DNA from: Virgibacillus sp. NKC19-16
GTDB taxonomy: Bacteria > Bacillota > Bacilli > Bacillales > Amphibacillaceae
DNA length: 64,000 bases
Direction of reading: 5' to 3'
NCBI RefSeq assembly: GCF_021560035.1
Contig: NZ_CP074373.1
Span: 2,910,001-2,974,000 of the forward strand
The notes beneath the pieces are model-generated. The model did not search any database. It was not told the origin of the DNA and was given only the letters and a program-made list of their open reading frames with translations. The position numbers and the translations under genes were made by a program. Below are positions 38,816 through 47,249 of this stretch, in pieces; position 1 is the first letter of the stretch, and each line of letters begins with the position of its first letter.

Positions 38816-39191
38816 CTTGGCCACTGTGTTTTTCAATCACAGAATAGACTATATCTTCACCCTTCAAATTCAAAGGGGCTGGGCACTTCGAATGATTGTT
38901 TACCACCCTACGAATCTCATTGCCGTGGCTTACACATTAGGCAGTGCATTCTAGTCGTTGAACCTTCGCCTGGTTTTCACCTTAGGCGCTTGGCTGCTGA
39001 TTATCCATTGCTTCATTGTTTTGTTTTTCAAACCTTCACGACTGCCGTTTCCAACTACGTTGTGGTACAAAACACTTTAGGAAGTTCCAGCAATTCACCC
39101 AGTTATTCTCTAACCCGTTACCAGATTAGACGCCCTTCCCATCAAATTACTGCAGAAGTTGTAAAACTCCTTGAGGCATTTGTTGGGATTG
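38816..39191 (-). ncRNA. group I self-splicing intron in the flagellin gene region
   Basis: Minus-strand core elements are in order: TTGCTGG (39093-39087) with TCAGCAGCCAAG (39000-38989) for P4 and its joining region; ACGACTA (P7 5' strand, 38956-38952) with ATATAGTC (P7 3' strand, 38851-38847); then CTGTG/CACAG as P9. AAGATATAGTC is the classical group I S-box. There is no homing endonuclease frame. The core is certain; the exact ends (376 nt as given) are inferred. Confidence 0.82.
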
Positions 39192-40229
39192 AGCCAGCAT
39201 TGATTGTGACGCTTGTGAAAGGATATTATTCTTTGTGAACTCCATCATTTCAGCGGCCATATCAACGTCACGGATACGTGATTCTGCAGCAGTTAAGTTT
39301 TCTGCAGAAGCTCCAAGATTATTGATAGTATGTTCTAGGCGGTTTTGTGTTGCACCTAGGTTAGAACGTGCGCTTGAAACTTGATCGACAGCTGATTGGA
39401 TAGTGGAGATTGCTGAGTTAGCTGCTTCTTGGGTAGAAATGTCAATTCCTGCGCCACCTTCAATTCCTATAATTGCAGAACCATCTTCACTATTAACTGT
39501 TGTTAGTGCGTCCGCAGCATCAACTCCATCTTTGAGTACTAATTCTTCTCCCCCAAATCCATCATCAATAGCTTCTACATCACTAAGTCTATAGAAAGCA
39601 GTATCTCCTGACTCATTATCCATTCCTACTGCAATGTTATTACCGCTATCATTCTGAAGAACAGTTTGATCAGCTATACCCTGGACTGTATCAGTCTCTT
39701 CAGTTAGCCCGGTTTGAGATCCTGTGACTCCAAGTGATTCAGCACTCATATCACCAATCGAAATTGACAAATTCTGCCCTTCATTCGCTCCAACATGAAA
39801 AGTCCCTTCAAATGAACCGTCTAATAAGTTTTGCGTGTTAAACTCCGTGTCATTTGAAATATCAGTTAAAGCTTCTGCTAACTGATCTACCTCCTTCTGC
39901 ATTTCTGCACGGTCTGCATCCGTATTCGTATCATTCGAACTCTGTACTGCCAATTCGTTCATACGCTGAAGAATCGCATGTGATTCATTCATCGCACCCT
40001 CTGCAGTTTGAATCAAAGAAACGCCATCTTGAGCATTCTTACTAGCCATTTCCAATCCATTAATCTGTCCGCGCATTTTTTCAGAGATTGCTAGACCTGC
40101 AGCGTCATCTCCGGCTTTGTTGATTTGCAGACCTGAAGAAAGTTTTTCTAAAGATCCCTGTACAGCATTGTTGTTGCTTGATAGCTGGCGGTGCGTGTTT
40201 AGCGCCGCAATGTTGTGATTAATAATCAT
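39147..40229 (-). CDS. hag: flagellin
   Basis: 360 residues. The conserved N-terminal D0/D1 coil is [49 protein letters not shown]. The variable centre (about 150-270) is acidic, fitting a halophile. The C-terminal D1/D0 has [40 protein letters not shown] and [19 protein letters not shown]. It forms the flagellar filament. GGAGG lies nine bases before the ATG. The final 14 codons and stop lie inside the likely intron, so spliced and unspliced mRNAs would encode equally long proteins with different last residues. Confidence 0.95.
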   Translation of the reverse strand: MIINHNIAALNTHRQLSSNNNAVQGSLEKLSSGLQINKAGDDAAGLAISEKMRGQINGLEMASKNAQDGVSLIQTAEGAMNESHAILQRMNELAVQSSNDTNTDADRAEMQKEVDQLAEALTDISNDTEFNTQNLLDGSFEGTFHVGANEGQNLSISIGDMSAESLGVTGSQTGLTEETDTVQGIADQTVLQNDSGNNIAVGMDNESGDTAFYRLSDVEAIDDGFGGEELVLKDGVDAADALTTVNSEDGSAIIGIEGGAGIDISTQEAANSAISTIQSAVDQVSSARSNLGATQNRLEHTINNLGASAENLTAAESRIRDVDMAAEMMEFTKNNILSQASQSMLAQSQQMPQGVLQLLQ

Positions 40230-40238
40230 AATTAATCT

Positions 40239-40289
40239 ACCTCCGTGTTTTTTATTTTTTATAGCAAGACCTATCCTTGTGACTTGCTA
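40239..40289 (-). promoter_or_regulatory. CsrA-binding leader of hag
   Basis: On the minus strand TAGCAAG (40289-40283) pairs with CTTGCTA (40268-40262), exposing a loop with ACAAGGAT, close to the CsrA consensus ACARGGAUG. A second GGA lies in ACACGGAGG, the ribosome site (40239-40244 core). Paired sites of this kind mediate CsrA repression of hag in B. subtilis. Confidence 0.65.
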
Positions 40290-40303
40290 CATCTATAATA
40301 ACT

Positions 40304-40477
40304 CTAACTAGTAGAGTCACTATCATCATAATTTTCCCCACGTAATCCTTTAAACGCTTGTGGAGCTGTAATTCGCAGCCGAAGAAAGTTGTTTATATTT
40401 CCATCCGCTTTTATTACCTCAATTTCAATTTCTCTTCCTTGCTCGTCCAGAATAAACTTTTTTACCCAGTTTTCTCC
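40304..40477 (-). pseudogene. CsrA-like remnant upstream of hag
   Basis: An open frame without start codon reads KKFILDEQGREIEIEVIKAD, FLRLRITAP and RGENYDDSD. The IEIEV...G...LRLRITAP pattern aligns with CsrA IEVKV...G...VKLGIDAP, and csrA normally lies just upstream of hag. There is an in-frame stop before GENW and no ribosome site. It may be a decayed paralogue or an unrelated small frame. Confidence 0.35.
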
Positions 40478-40706
40478 CTAACGTTAATGCTCAAAAACAC
40501 ATCATCCTCGTTGATGATCTATTCTATATATCGGTAGGTCCATGGAATGTTTTAACGTTTTCAATGAAATTTTTACGTTTTTTATTGAAATGGCATTTTT
40601 AAACCATATAATCATTAACGACTGACTCTTTGCCTGTATCAGGAAGAAAGCGTCATACCATTCGACAAAAACCGCCAAAATGCGGGGCGTGACAGGCACT
40701 CAATCT

Positions 40707-40835
40707 ATTTGTTCCGCGCAGAGGCGTCCTCGTCCCGCTGTCGTAATGATTTGTTCCGCGATCAGTGCATCTCATCCCGCGTTCGCTGGTATTTGTTCCG
40801 CGCGCAGGCCGATTAGTCCCGCGTTCAGAACGTTT
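40707..40835 (+). repeat. GC-rich TTTGTTCCGCG repeat cluster, left copy
   Basis: TTTGTTCCGCG occurs at about 40708, 40769 and 40792, with CATCCCGCGTTCGCTG between and GATTAGTCCCGCGTTCAGAACG at the end. The same order occurs at 47080-47244, same orientation. These flank the 41-47 kb cassette. The adjoining 40836-41028 shows no gene. Confidence 0.6.
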
Positions 40836-41028
40836 TATTCAGCGCGCCTACTATATTTGCATGTTACTCGGCCAAACTACACTATGAATACAAAAAAGCG
40901 TCATGCACTAAAGCTACACATGACACTTTTCTTCCCGGAAATAGATTGTAAAACTAAAACATATTCTTATTTTCAAGAAATCACTCTTTACGCAGTCCCA
41001 ACAGACAAGTCATTTATACCTGCAATTA

Positions 41029-42243
41029 CTAAACCTTTTTCAAAGCTACACCCTCATCTGCCAAAGCCTCCACATCTATCACTTTCTGCTGCTGGATCAT
41101 CCGTCTTACGGGCAAGGCGTTTTTCGGTTGGTTGGAAAGGAACGCGGCCTTGACGATATCCTGAGCACCTAGATAGAAAATCGTGAATGCATCCGATTCT
41201 ATTGATCCCCGTAAAACAGTTTTAGACCATCTTTTTGCATGCCCGAAATATTGGAACCGGGTACTGTATTGATCCGACCAAAAGTACGGGGTGTACGTAT
41301 AAGGTGTGGATTGCGGATGTATTATGTTCCGCGAGACTGTCTTGGCATGGTTTACGGCATGATCCCAATGTTCAATATGAATGGGCGCCCCTTGGTATGG
41401 CCATGACGTACAATCCCCTACCGCATAAATATCAGAGAGGGATGTCTCGCCATATTCATTAACAACATAGCCCCCTTCTGCCTCTAATTGCGGATGGGCT
41501 ACCTTCGTATTCGGCGTCACTCCTACGCCTATCATGACAGCCTGGCACGGAATCGATCGGCCTCCTGATGTTACTACTTCTTCAACTTTCATCTCCCCGT
41601 TAAACTGAGTGACAGAATCCTCTGTAATCACTTCAACGCCGTTACGTCGATGCAAATCCAGAAAATGCTCTGATACTTGTCGCCCCACGATATTTTCCAT
41701 CGGGTAAGCGGACCTTTCCACAATCGTAACGTCGATTCCCATCTCGCTCATAGAGGAGGCAAGTTCGGCACCGATAAATCCAGCACCAATAATAACGGCC
41801 TGCTTCACATATTGCATATGGTATTTAATGGCTAGTGCATCATCCATCTTTCGTAAATAAAAAATTCCTTTCAAATCATCTCCCGGTATGGACAATGTTC
41901 GTAAGTTTGTTCCAGTCGCAAGGATGAGTTTTTCCCATTCATAGGAAGGGCCATTTTCCGTATCGAGGATTTTACGGTCGGGATCGATTCCTGTCACTTC
42001 AACACCTAGCTTCAAGTCGATATCTAATTTTTCATAAATGGCAGGATTGCGCAATAATATACGTGCATCATCGACCTCACCCTTCATCCACTCCTTTGAC
42101 AGAGGCGGACGATCATAGGGAATCTGTCTGTCGCGGTCCATCAGCACAATCCGCCCCTGATAACCTTCTTTTCGCAAGCTCTCAGCGGCATTTACACCTG
42201 CAATTCCAGCTCCGATAATAATCGTTGTATTCACGCGCGCCAA
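41029..42243 (-). CDS. FAD-dependent ferredoxin reductase
   Basis: About 404 residues of the rubredoxin/ferredoxin NAD(P)-reductase (BphA4-like) type: TIIIGAGIAGVNAAESLRKEG FAD loop, DRPPLSK, LILATGTNLRTL, AVIIGAGFIGAELASSMSEMG NAD loop, and DIYAVGDCTSWPYQG. It should move electrons from NAD(P)H to the Rieske proteins of this operon. TTG 42243 is the chosen start: GGGGTG precedes it and the long upstream extension would overlap the Rieske gene. Five bases separate it from that gene. Confidence 0.85.
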   Translation of the reverse strand: MARVNTTIIIGAGIAGVNAAESLRKEGYQGRIVLMDRDRQIPYDRPPLSKEWMKGEVDDARILLRNPAIYEKLDIDLKLGVEVTGIDPDRKILDTENGPSYEWEKLILATGTNLRTLSIPGDDLKGIFYLRKMDDALAIKYHMQYVKQAVIIGAGFIGAELASSMSEMGIDVTIVERSAYPMENIVGRQVSEHFLDLHRRNGVEVITEDSVTQFNGEMKVEEVVTSGGRSIPCQAVMIGVGVTPNTKVAHPQLEAEGGYVVNEYGETSLSDIYAVGDCTSWPYQGAPIHIEHWDHAVNHAKTVSRNIIHPQSTPYTYTPYFWSDQYSTRFQYFGHAKRWSKTVLRGSIESDAFTIFYLGAQDIVKAAFLSNQPKNALPVRRMIQQQKVIDVEALADEGVALKKV

Positions 42244-42247
42244 CCCA

Positions 42248-42598
42248 TCACCCCCTTTCATAGTTGACCCATACGGATCCGTCGTACTCGATAGCTTCAT
42301 AAACACGCAGCGGTTTATCTGCCGGACCTTCCAGCACGGAACCGTCACGGATATCAAAACAGGCAAAGTGCAACGGACACGTCAGACAAGTTCCGTCCAA
42401 CTCACCATCGACCAGCTCGGAATAGGCATGTGTACATATCCCTTCAACAGCATAAACCTTCCCTTCTCCCCGGCCGACCACAATCGTCTCTTCACCTGTT
42501 TCACATTCAATCAAATCATCTTCTTCAAGCTCTGAACTTGAGCACACATAAATATAAGCGTCGTCCAAAACGGGACTTTCACCCTCTGAATGTTGCAT
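42248..42598 (-). CDS. Rieske [2Fe-2S] ferredoxin (second of two)
   Basis: 116 residues. Rieske cluster motifs are CTHAYSEL (Cys-X-His) and CPLHFACFD (Cys-X2-His), separated by about 16 residues, in a BphF/NdoA-like ferredoxin with an extra acidic N-terminus. It carries electrons from the reductase encoded next to it. Normally the acceptor is an oxygenase alpha subunit, but none is in this window. GGGAGG precedes the ATG. Confidence 0.88.
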   Translation of the reverse strand: MQHSEGESPVLDDAYIYVCSSSELEEDDLIECETGEETIVVGRGEGKVYAVEGICTHAYSELVDGELDGTCLTCPLHFACFDIRDGSVLEGPADKPLRVYEAIEYDGSVWVNYERG

Positions 42599-42662
42599 TG
42601 CTATCCTCCCTGAGTTTCATTCTTTATTTCACTTACGCTGATTGCCAACGATGGCATATACA

Positions 42663-44126
42663 TTAAAACCAGTTAACTGGCTCAGGCTTCAAATTTTGGA
42701 AAATATGCTTGGTTTCCTGATATTCTTCCAGCCCCGTTTTGCCGAGTTCACGGCCGATTCCGGACTGTTTATAGCCGCCCCATGGTGCATGCGGGAAGTA
42801 CAGGTTCACATCGTTGATCCAGACCGTTCCCATTCGCATTTTCCGTACGCAGCGCTCGGCTTTGGCAATGTCATTTGTAAAAACACCGCCGGATAGCCCG
42901 TAAATAGAATCGTTAGCAAGACGGACGGCCTCTTCTTCGGCCCTGAATTTTTCCACCGTAATCACTGGGCCGAAGCCTTCATCCTGCACAACACGCATCT
43001 CCGTCGTGCAATTGGTCAATACAGTCGGTAGGTAGAAAAATCCATTTTGCAGCTGGGGATCGTCAGGACGACCGCCGCCGACTGCGACCGTTGCGCCTTC
43101 CTGCTTGCCGGCTTCCACATAATTACTCACCTTATTTAACTGTTCCTCTGAAATGAGCGGCCCCATTTGAGTTGATTTATCAAAACCACTGCCGAGCTTG
43201 ATATTCTTTACACGGTCGACAAGAGCCGCGACAAAATCATCGTGAATGCTTTCTTCAATAATCAAACGGGTGCCTGCTGAACAGATTTGTCCGGCATGGA
43301 AAAATACCGCGTTCATCGCCTGATCAACAGCTGTTTCAAATGCCGCATCGGCAAAAACAATATTCGGATTTTTCCCGCCAAGTTCCAGTGCCAGGTTTTT
43401 CACATTGGAACTGGCTGCCTGCATAATCTTCTTGCCGGTTTCAATCCCGCCTGTAAATGAAATCAAATCGACATTCTCATTAGCTGAAAGTTCCGCGCCA
43501 ACGCTAGCGCCAGATCCAAGCACCAGGTTGACAACACCTGGTGGAACGCCGGCTTCTTCCATTAATTCGAAAACTTTCACCGACGTAAGCGGCGTAATTT
43601 CACTTGGCTTCATGACAAGTGTGTTCCCCGCCGCCAGTGCTGGAGCCAATTTCCATGAGGCCTGCAGCAATGGGTAGTTCCATGGCGTTATCTGGCCGCA
43701 GACGCCGACAGGTTCATGGACCAGCCTGCTGGTTGAATTTGGAATAGGGGAATCAATTATTTCGCCGCCGTCCTTGTCAGCCATTTCGGCAAAATAACGA
43801 AAAACGTCTGCGATATCATCCATATCCCCGCGACTTTCCTCTACTGTTTTACCGGTGTCGAGTGATTCAAGCTCAGCCAATTCCGCGTGGTCACGCTCGA
43901 TCAAATCGGCAATCAGGTGAACAACCTTACCTCGCTGTGCAGCAGGGATCCAAGCCCACTCCTTATTATCAAAAGCTTCCCGAGCAGCCGCAATCGCAAA
44001 TTTCGTATCCTCCTCATCGCCTTCCGCTACCGTTGCGATGACTTCTTGATTGAAAGGATTTATAATTTCTCTTGTCTCTTTGGAACTGGCTTCCATCCAT
44101 TCACCGTTAATAAACATCTTTTTCAT
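42663..44126 (-). CDS. betaine-aldehyde-dehydrogenase-like ALDH
   Basis: 487 residues, very like GbsA: MFINGEWMEASS, INPFNQEVIATV, PWNYPLLQASWKLAPALAAGN, SFTGGIETGKKIM, LALELGGKNPN with the general-base Glu, GQICSAGTRL with the nucleophile Cys, and PWGGYKQSGIGRELG. It oxidises an aldehyde with NAD(P). In gbsAB it makes glycine betaine, but here it sits among Rieske and amidohydrolase genes without a choline dehydrogenase. A trimethylammonium or aromatic/semialdehyde substrate is therefore open. GAGGTG precedes the ATG. Confidence 0.9.
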   Translation of the reverse strand: MKKMFINGEWMEASSKETREIINPFNQEVIATVAEGDEEDTKFAIAAAREAFDNKEWAWIPAAQRGKVVHLIADLIERDHAELAELESLDTGKTVEESRGDMDDIADVFRYFAEMADKDGGEIIDSPIPNSTSRLVHEPVGVCGQITPWNYPLLQASWKLAPALAAGNTLVMKPSEITPLTSVKVFELMEEAGVPPGVVNLVLGSGASVGAELSANENVDLISFTGGIETGKKIMQAASSNVKNLALELGGKNPNIVFADAAFETAVDQAMNAVFFHAGQICSAGTRLIIEESIHDDFVAALVDRVKNIKLGSGFDKSTQMGPLISEEQLNKVSNYVEAGKQEGATVAVGGGRPDDPQLQNGFFYLPTVLTNCTTEMRVVQDEGFGPVITVEKFRAEEEAVRLANDSIYGLSGGVFTNDIAKAERCVRKMRMGTVWINDVNLYFPHAPWGGYKQSGIGRELGKTGLEEYQETKHIFQNLKPEPVNWF

Positions 44127-44154
44127 ACGTTCACCTCATGCATCCTTCAGCTAC

Positions 44155-44511
44155 TTATTTATATACAACCACCTGGTCATCCTCAATCGTGACTTGGAAA
44201 CTGCGTAATTTTTTGTCAGGTTCTGCTAGCATAGCACCATCATTTTTTATGTCATATTCGAGCGCATGCCACGGGCAACGGAGGATTTCGCCGTCTTTAA
44301 TATATTCATAGTTGCCATGAATATCTGTACGTTTTGTATCACCACATAAGACACCTTCTGAAAGCGGTGCGCCCTGGTGCAGACATCGATTGGCAAATGC
44401 GTAAAATTCACCGTCTTTTGTGCGACAAACAACAACTGGAATCTTTCCTAATGTAGCACTTCTCATCTTACCGGGATGAATATCTTCTTTATGACACACA
44501 ACTTCTCTCAT
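44155..44511 (-). CDS. Rieske [2Fe-2S] ferredoxin (first of two)
   Basis: 118 residues. CLHQGAPLS and CPWHALEYD supply the two Cys and two His ligands. An insert between them (GVLCGDTKRTDIHGNYEYI) resembles Rieske proteins of oxygenase systems found in actinobacteria and bacilli. Its ATG overlaps the stop of the amidohydrolase (TAATG), implying translational coupling. Its partner is not certain: either the reductase downstream or a missing oxygenase. Confidence 0.88.
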   Translation of the reverse strand: MREVVCHKEDIHPGKMRSATLGKIPVVVCRTKDGEFYAFANRCLHQGAPLSEGVLCGDTKRTDIHGNYEYIKDGEILRCPWHALEYDIKNDGAMLAEPDKKLRSFQVTIEDDQVVVYK

Positions 44512-45593
44512 TATTTCGCACCCCCTGTTGGTCGCGGCAATTTAGGATAGGCAGCTCGCGCATTCTCGGAATAAATTTTTTCCTCCAGCGCCGCGTCTAA
44601 TTTAGGAAGCGCCTGGAGTGGTGAATCATAATCCCAATGTGGATAATCTGTTGCAAAACAAATCATATCCTCCGACCCCATTTGATCCACAAACTGCATA
44701 AATTCTCTCTGGCTTAATTCTTCAACGGGTTGGGTTGTAAAACGGACATGATCCTGAATGATGCGGCTCGGCATCCGTTTTACCCAAGGAATTTCGTGAC
44801 GAAGTTCCTTATACTGCTGATCCATCTTTTTCATTAGATGCGGGACATGCGTAAATCCACCCTCAATCATGATCAGGTGCAAGCCAGGGAATTTATCAAA
44901 TACACCGTTAAACACCATATTGGAGACTTCAATCATATGCGCCGTTGGCAACATGGTATGCCACTCAATAAAATAACGCGGCCAGCCCCCGAAATGAGTA
45001 GGTGGCTCATTATGGTGCATACCAATTGATAAATTATGACGCTCTGCTGCTTCATAAATCGGATGATAGTACGGATCCCCCCATGACCGGGTATCAATCG
45101 GCAACAATATTTGCACCATTTTAGGATGGGGGCCGACCCGTTCTATCTCACGAACCGCTTGTTGTGGATCCTGCGCCGCAATATGAACAGAACCGTATAA
45201 ACGGCTATCCTTTTCCAGCCAATTTTCAATTTGCCAATCGTTATAGGCACTCGCTAAGGCAGCCCCCATTTCATACCAGCCGTGCATGGACGACGGAGAG
45301 GGATCTAAGGCACCGCTTAAAATACCGTATTCATGCCCTTCCGCATCGAGTAGTTGTTCTTGCATAAACCTTAGATCCGTTCCTGCAGCTCCCCCGTCCG
45401 GTGTTACAGCATCTGCGCGATCGACACCAGCCACAGTTGGCTGCGTATACGGCATATGTTTTTCCTGCACCCAGTGATTATCTTCTATATATCGTCTCCA
45501 TGGATTATCCAAGTAAGGGAGAAGATCCGAATAAGTCACCCGTTCATGGATGTCTGTGTCGATGATACGACGTTGTTTCTGCCTCTTCGGCAT
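44511..45593 (-). CDS. amidohydrolase-2 family metal-dependent hydrolase/decarboxylase
   Basis: 360 residues of PF04909 (ACMSD-like TIM barrel): RRIIDTDIHERV with a DxH metal pair, HIAAQDPQQAVREIERVG, VQILLPIDTRSWGDPYYHPIYEAAERHNLSIGMHHNE, MIEGGFTHVPHLM, and CFATDYPHWDYDSP with the catalytic Asp. Members decarboxylate or hydrolyse ring-derived carboxylic acids. First gene of the five-gene minus-strand operon; TAGGAG precedes the ATG. The likely role is breakdown of a cyclic or amide compound; substrate not assignable. Confidence 0.85.
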   Translation of the reverse strand: MPKRQKQRRIIDTDIHERVTYSDLLPYLDNPWRRYIEDNHWVQEKHMPYTQPTVAGVDRADAVTPDGGAAGTDLRFMQEQLLDAEGHEYGILSGALDPSPSSMHGWYEMGAALASAYNDWQIENWLEKDSRLYGSVHIAAQDPQQAVREIERVGPHPKMVQILLPIDTRSWGDPYYHPIYEAAERHNLSIGMHHNEPPTHFGGWPRYFIEWHTMLPTAHMIEVSNMVFNGVFDKFPGLHLIMIEGGFTHVPHLMKKMDQQYKELRHEIPWVKRMPSRIIQDHVRFTTQPVEELSQREFMQFVDQMGSEDMICFATDYPHWDYDSPLQALPKLDAALEEKIYSENARAAYPKLPRPTGGAK

Positions 45594-45708
45594 AAAATCA
45601 CTCCTATTTTTTCCTTAAGAATCATTAAACCTGAATTGGTATATCCATGCGCATGAATTAATTACAGTTTACAAAAGCCCCTGATTACTGGCAAAGCCGA
45701 TTTGATGA

Positions 45709-45990
45709 ACTGAGTGACTTCAGTGAAGCTCAGTGAACGTCAGTGAGCTTCAGTGAGCAAATAACTCCAAAATTGCATGGAAAATTAATTTCCCAATGAA
45801 CTCGAACATCTAAAATCAACAATATAAGACTGTCCATCACCGTCATTTCCGCCACCGATAGGCTTACCGTGTAGATTATGTTGAAAAATCGAAAAACAAA
45901 CACAATATATAATTAAGTCAGATTGGTTAGTATTTCTTTCACTGAAGCGCACTGAGCTTCACTGAGCAAGCATGATGCACGAAATCGACT
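45709..45990. repeat. TCAGTGA/TCACTGA repeat clusters in the divergent spacer
   Basis: 45709-45762 holds five tandem-like CAGTGA units (for example GAAGCTCAGTGAACGTCAG), and 45939-45971 holds three in the opposite orientation (TTCACTGAAGCGCACTGAGC). Together they could form a long imperfect cruciform between the amidohydrolase and opuAC promoters. The rest of 45594-46123 shows no gene. Confidence 0.55.
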
Positions 45991-46123
45991 GAGAACGCCT
46001 GAAATCGACTTTGTATTTTCTTTTTTTCTGATTTATCCTACTTGTTGTCGACAAATTGTGGTACAAAATGTAATCGAAAAAATTTTATGAAAAAACCATT
46101 TACAGAAAGGATGATATAACACC

Positions 46124-47023
46124 ATGATTTCATTATCAAAGAAATGGGGTATCCTCATAAGTATTAGTATTGTATTACTATTGGTGGGATGCCAAGAAGA
46201 AACCAGTGGTAACGCTGCAGAAGAGGAAAGTAATGATGCAGCTGAAATTGAGGAAATTGTCGGAATAGAGCCAGGATCAGGAACGATGAATATCGCCAAT
46301 GAGACAGTTGAGGAATACGACTTAAGTGCGGAACTGACTCCAAGTTCGGAAGCAGCCATGCTAACGGAATTGGAAACTGCGATCGAAAATCAAGAACCGA
46401 TTGTCGTCACGCTTTGGCAACCACACTGGGCGTTTAGAGAATATGACTTGAAATTTTTAGAGGATCCAAAAGAAACACTAGGTGCATCCGAAAATATACA
46501 TACGATGGTCAGAGAAGGTCTTGAGGATGAACATACTTCTGCCTATCAATTATTGGATAACTTTTACTGGGAAATAGAAGACATGAATGAGGTTATGACA
46601 AACTTTAGAAGTGATGATGTTGAGCCACGTGAAGCAGCTGCGCAATGGATCGAAAACAATCGGGATGAAGTTGACTCTTGGATTGAAGATATTGAGCCAG
46701 TCGAAGATGAGGAAATCGAGCTGGCCTACGTTAATTGGGATACAGAAACCGCATCAACGAATGTCGTTGCGCTTGTTCTTGAAGAATTGGGCTACGATGT
46801 GAAGTTAACGATGGTTGATATGGGCGTCGCATTTCAAGCCCTTTCCAGTGGCGATGTTGATGGTATGTTAATTGCCTGGCTCCCTGTAGGTGCAGCTTCC
46901 TATTATGAAGAGTATCAAGACGAAATCGTCGACTTGGGTCCGAATTTGGAGGGCGCACAACAAGGCTTTGTTGTACCAGAATATATGGATATTGACAGTA
47001 TTGAAGATTTACCGACTAATTAA
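46124..47023 (+). CDS. opuAC: OpuAC-like glycine betaine binding lipoprotein
   Basis: 299 residues. A lipoprotein signal ends LLLVGC with Cys23. The mature part follows B. subtilis OpuAC: VGIEPGSGTMNIANETVEEY, VVTLWQPHWAFREYDLKFLEDP, AYVNWDTETASTNVVALVLEELGY and LIAWLPVG, retaining Trp residues in the three places that form the betaine cage. It is very acidic, fitting a halophile. No OpuAA or OpuAB lies nearby, so it is an orphan receptor. Divergent from the amidohydrolase operon, suggesting the cassette substrate may be a betaine. Confidence 0.88.
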   Translation: MISLSKKWGILISISIVLLLVGCQEETSGNAAEEESNDAAEIEEIVGIEPGSGTMNIANETVEEYDLSAELTPSSEAAMLTELETAIENQEPIVVTLWQPHWAFREYDLKFLEDPKETLGASENIHTMVREGLEDEHTSAYQLLDNFYWEIEDMNEVMTNFRSDDVEPREAAAQWIENNRDEVDSWIEDIEPVEDEEIELAYVNWDTETASTNVVALVLEELGYDVKLTMVDMGVAFQALSSGDVDGMLIAWLPVGAASYYEEYQDEIVDLGPNLEGAQQGFVVPEYMDIDSIEDLPTN

Positions 47024-47031
47024 GGTGTTAT

Positions 47032-47071
47032 AAAGACTACCCACACTATTTCAGCTGGGTAGTCTTTTTTT
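47032..47071 (+). terminator. terminator after opuAC
   Basis: AAAGACTACCCA and TGGGTAGTCTTTTTTT, a 12-bp stem plus T-run, nine bases after the stop. Confidence 0.9.
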
Positions 47072-47079
47072 GCGTGCAG

Positions 47080-47244
47080 CCGTTCCACTTCAGAGCACCT
47101 CATCCCGCGTTCGCTGATATTTGTTCCGCGCACAGGCATCCTCGTCCAGCGCTTGTAATGATGTGTTCCGCGATCAAAGCACTTCATCCCGTGTTCGCTG
47201 ATATTTGTTCCGCGCACAGGCCGATTAGTCCCGCGTTCAGAACG
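47080..47244 (+). repeat. GC-rich TTTGTTCCGCG repeat cluster, right copy
   Basis: Two tandem units of CATCCCGCGTTCGCTGATAT + TTGTTCCGCGCACAGG (47101-47140 and about 47177-47220) and the same GATTAGTCCCGCGTTCAGAACG end as 40707-40835. Abuts the M14 carboxypeptidase stop. Confidence 0.6.
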
Positions 47245-47249
47245 TAATG

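Noticed and set aside
38795-39238. Plus-strand 147-codon frame beside flagellin
   Set aside because: It is the antisense of the group I intron and flagellin end; no domain is visible.
40680-40840. CRISPR array from the spaced TTCCGCG repeats
   Set aside because: Repeat units and spacers are irregular, the intervening sequences are themselves repeated, and no cas gene is near.
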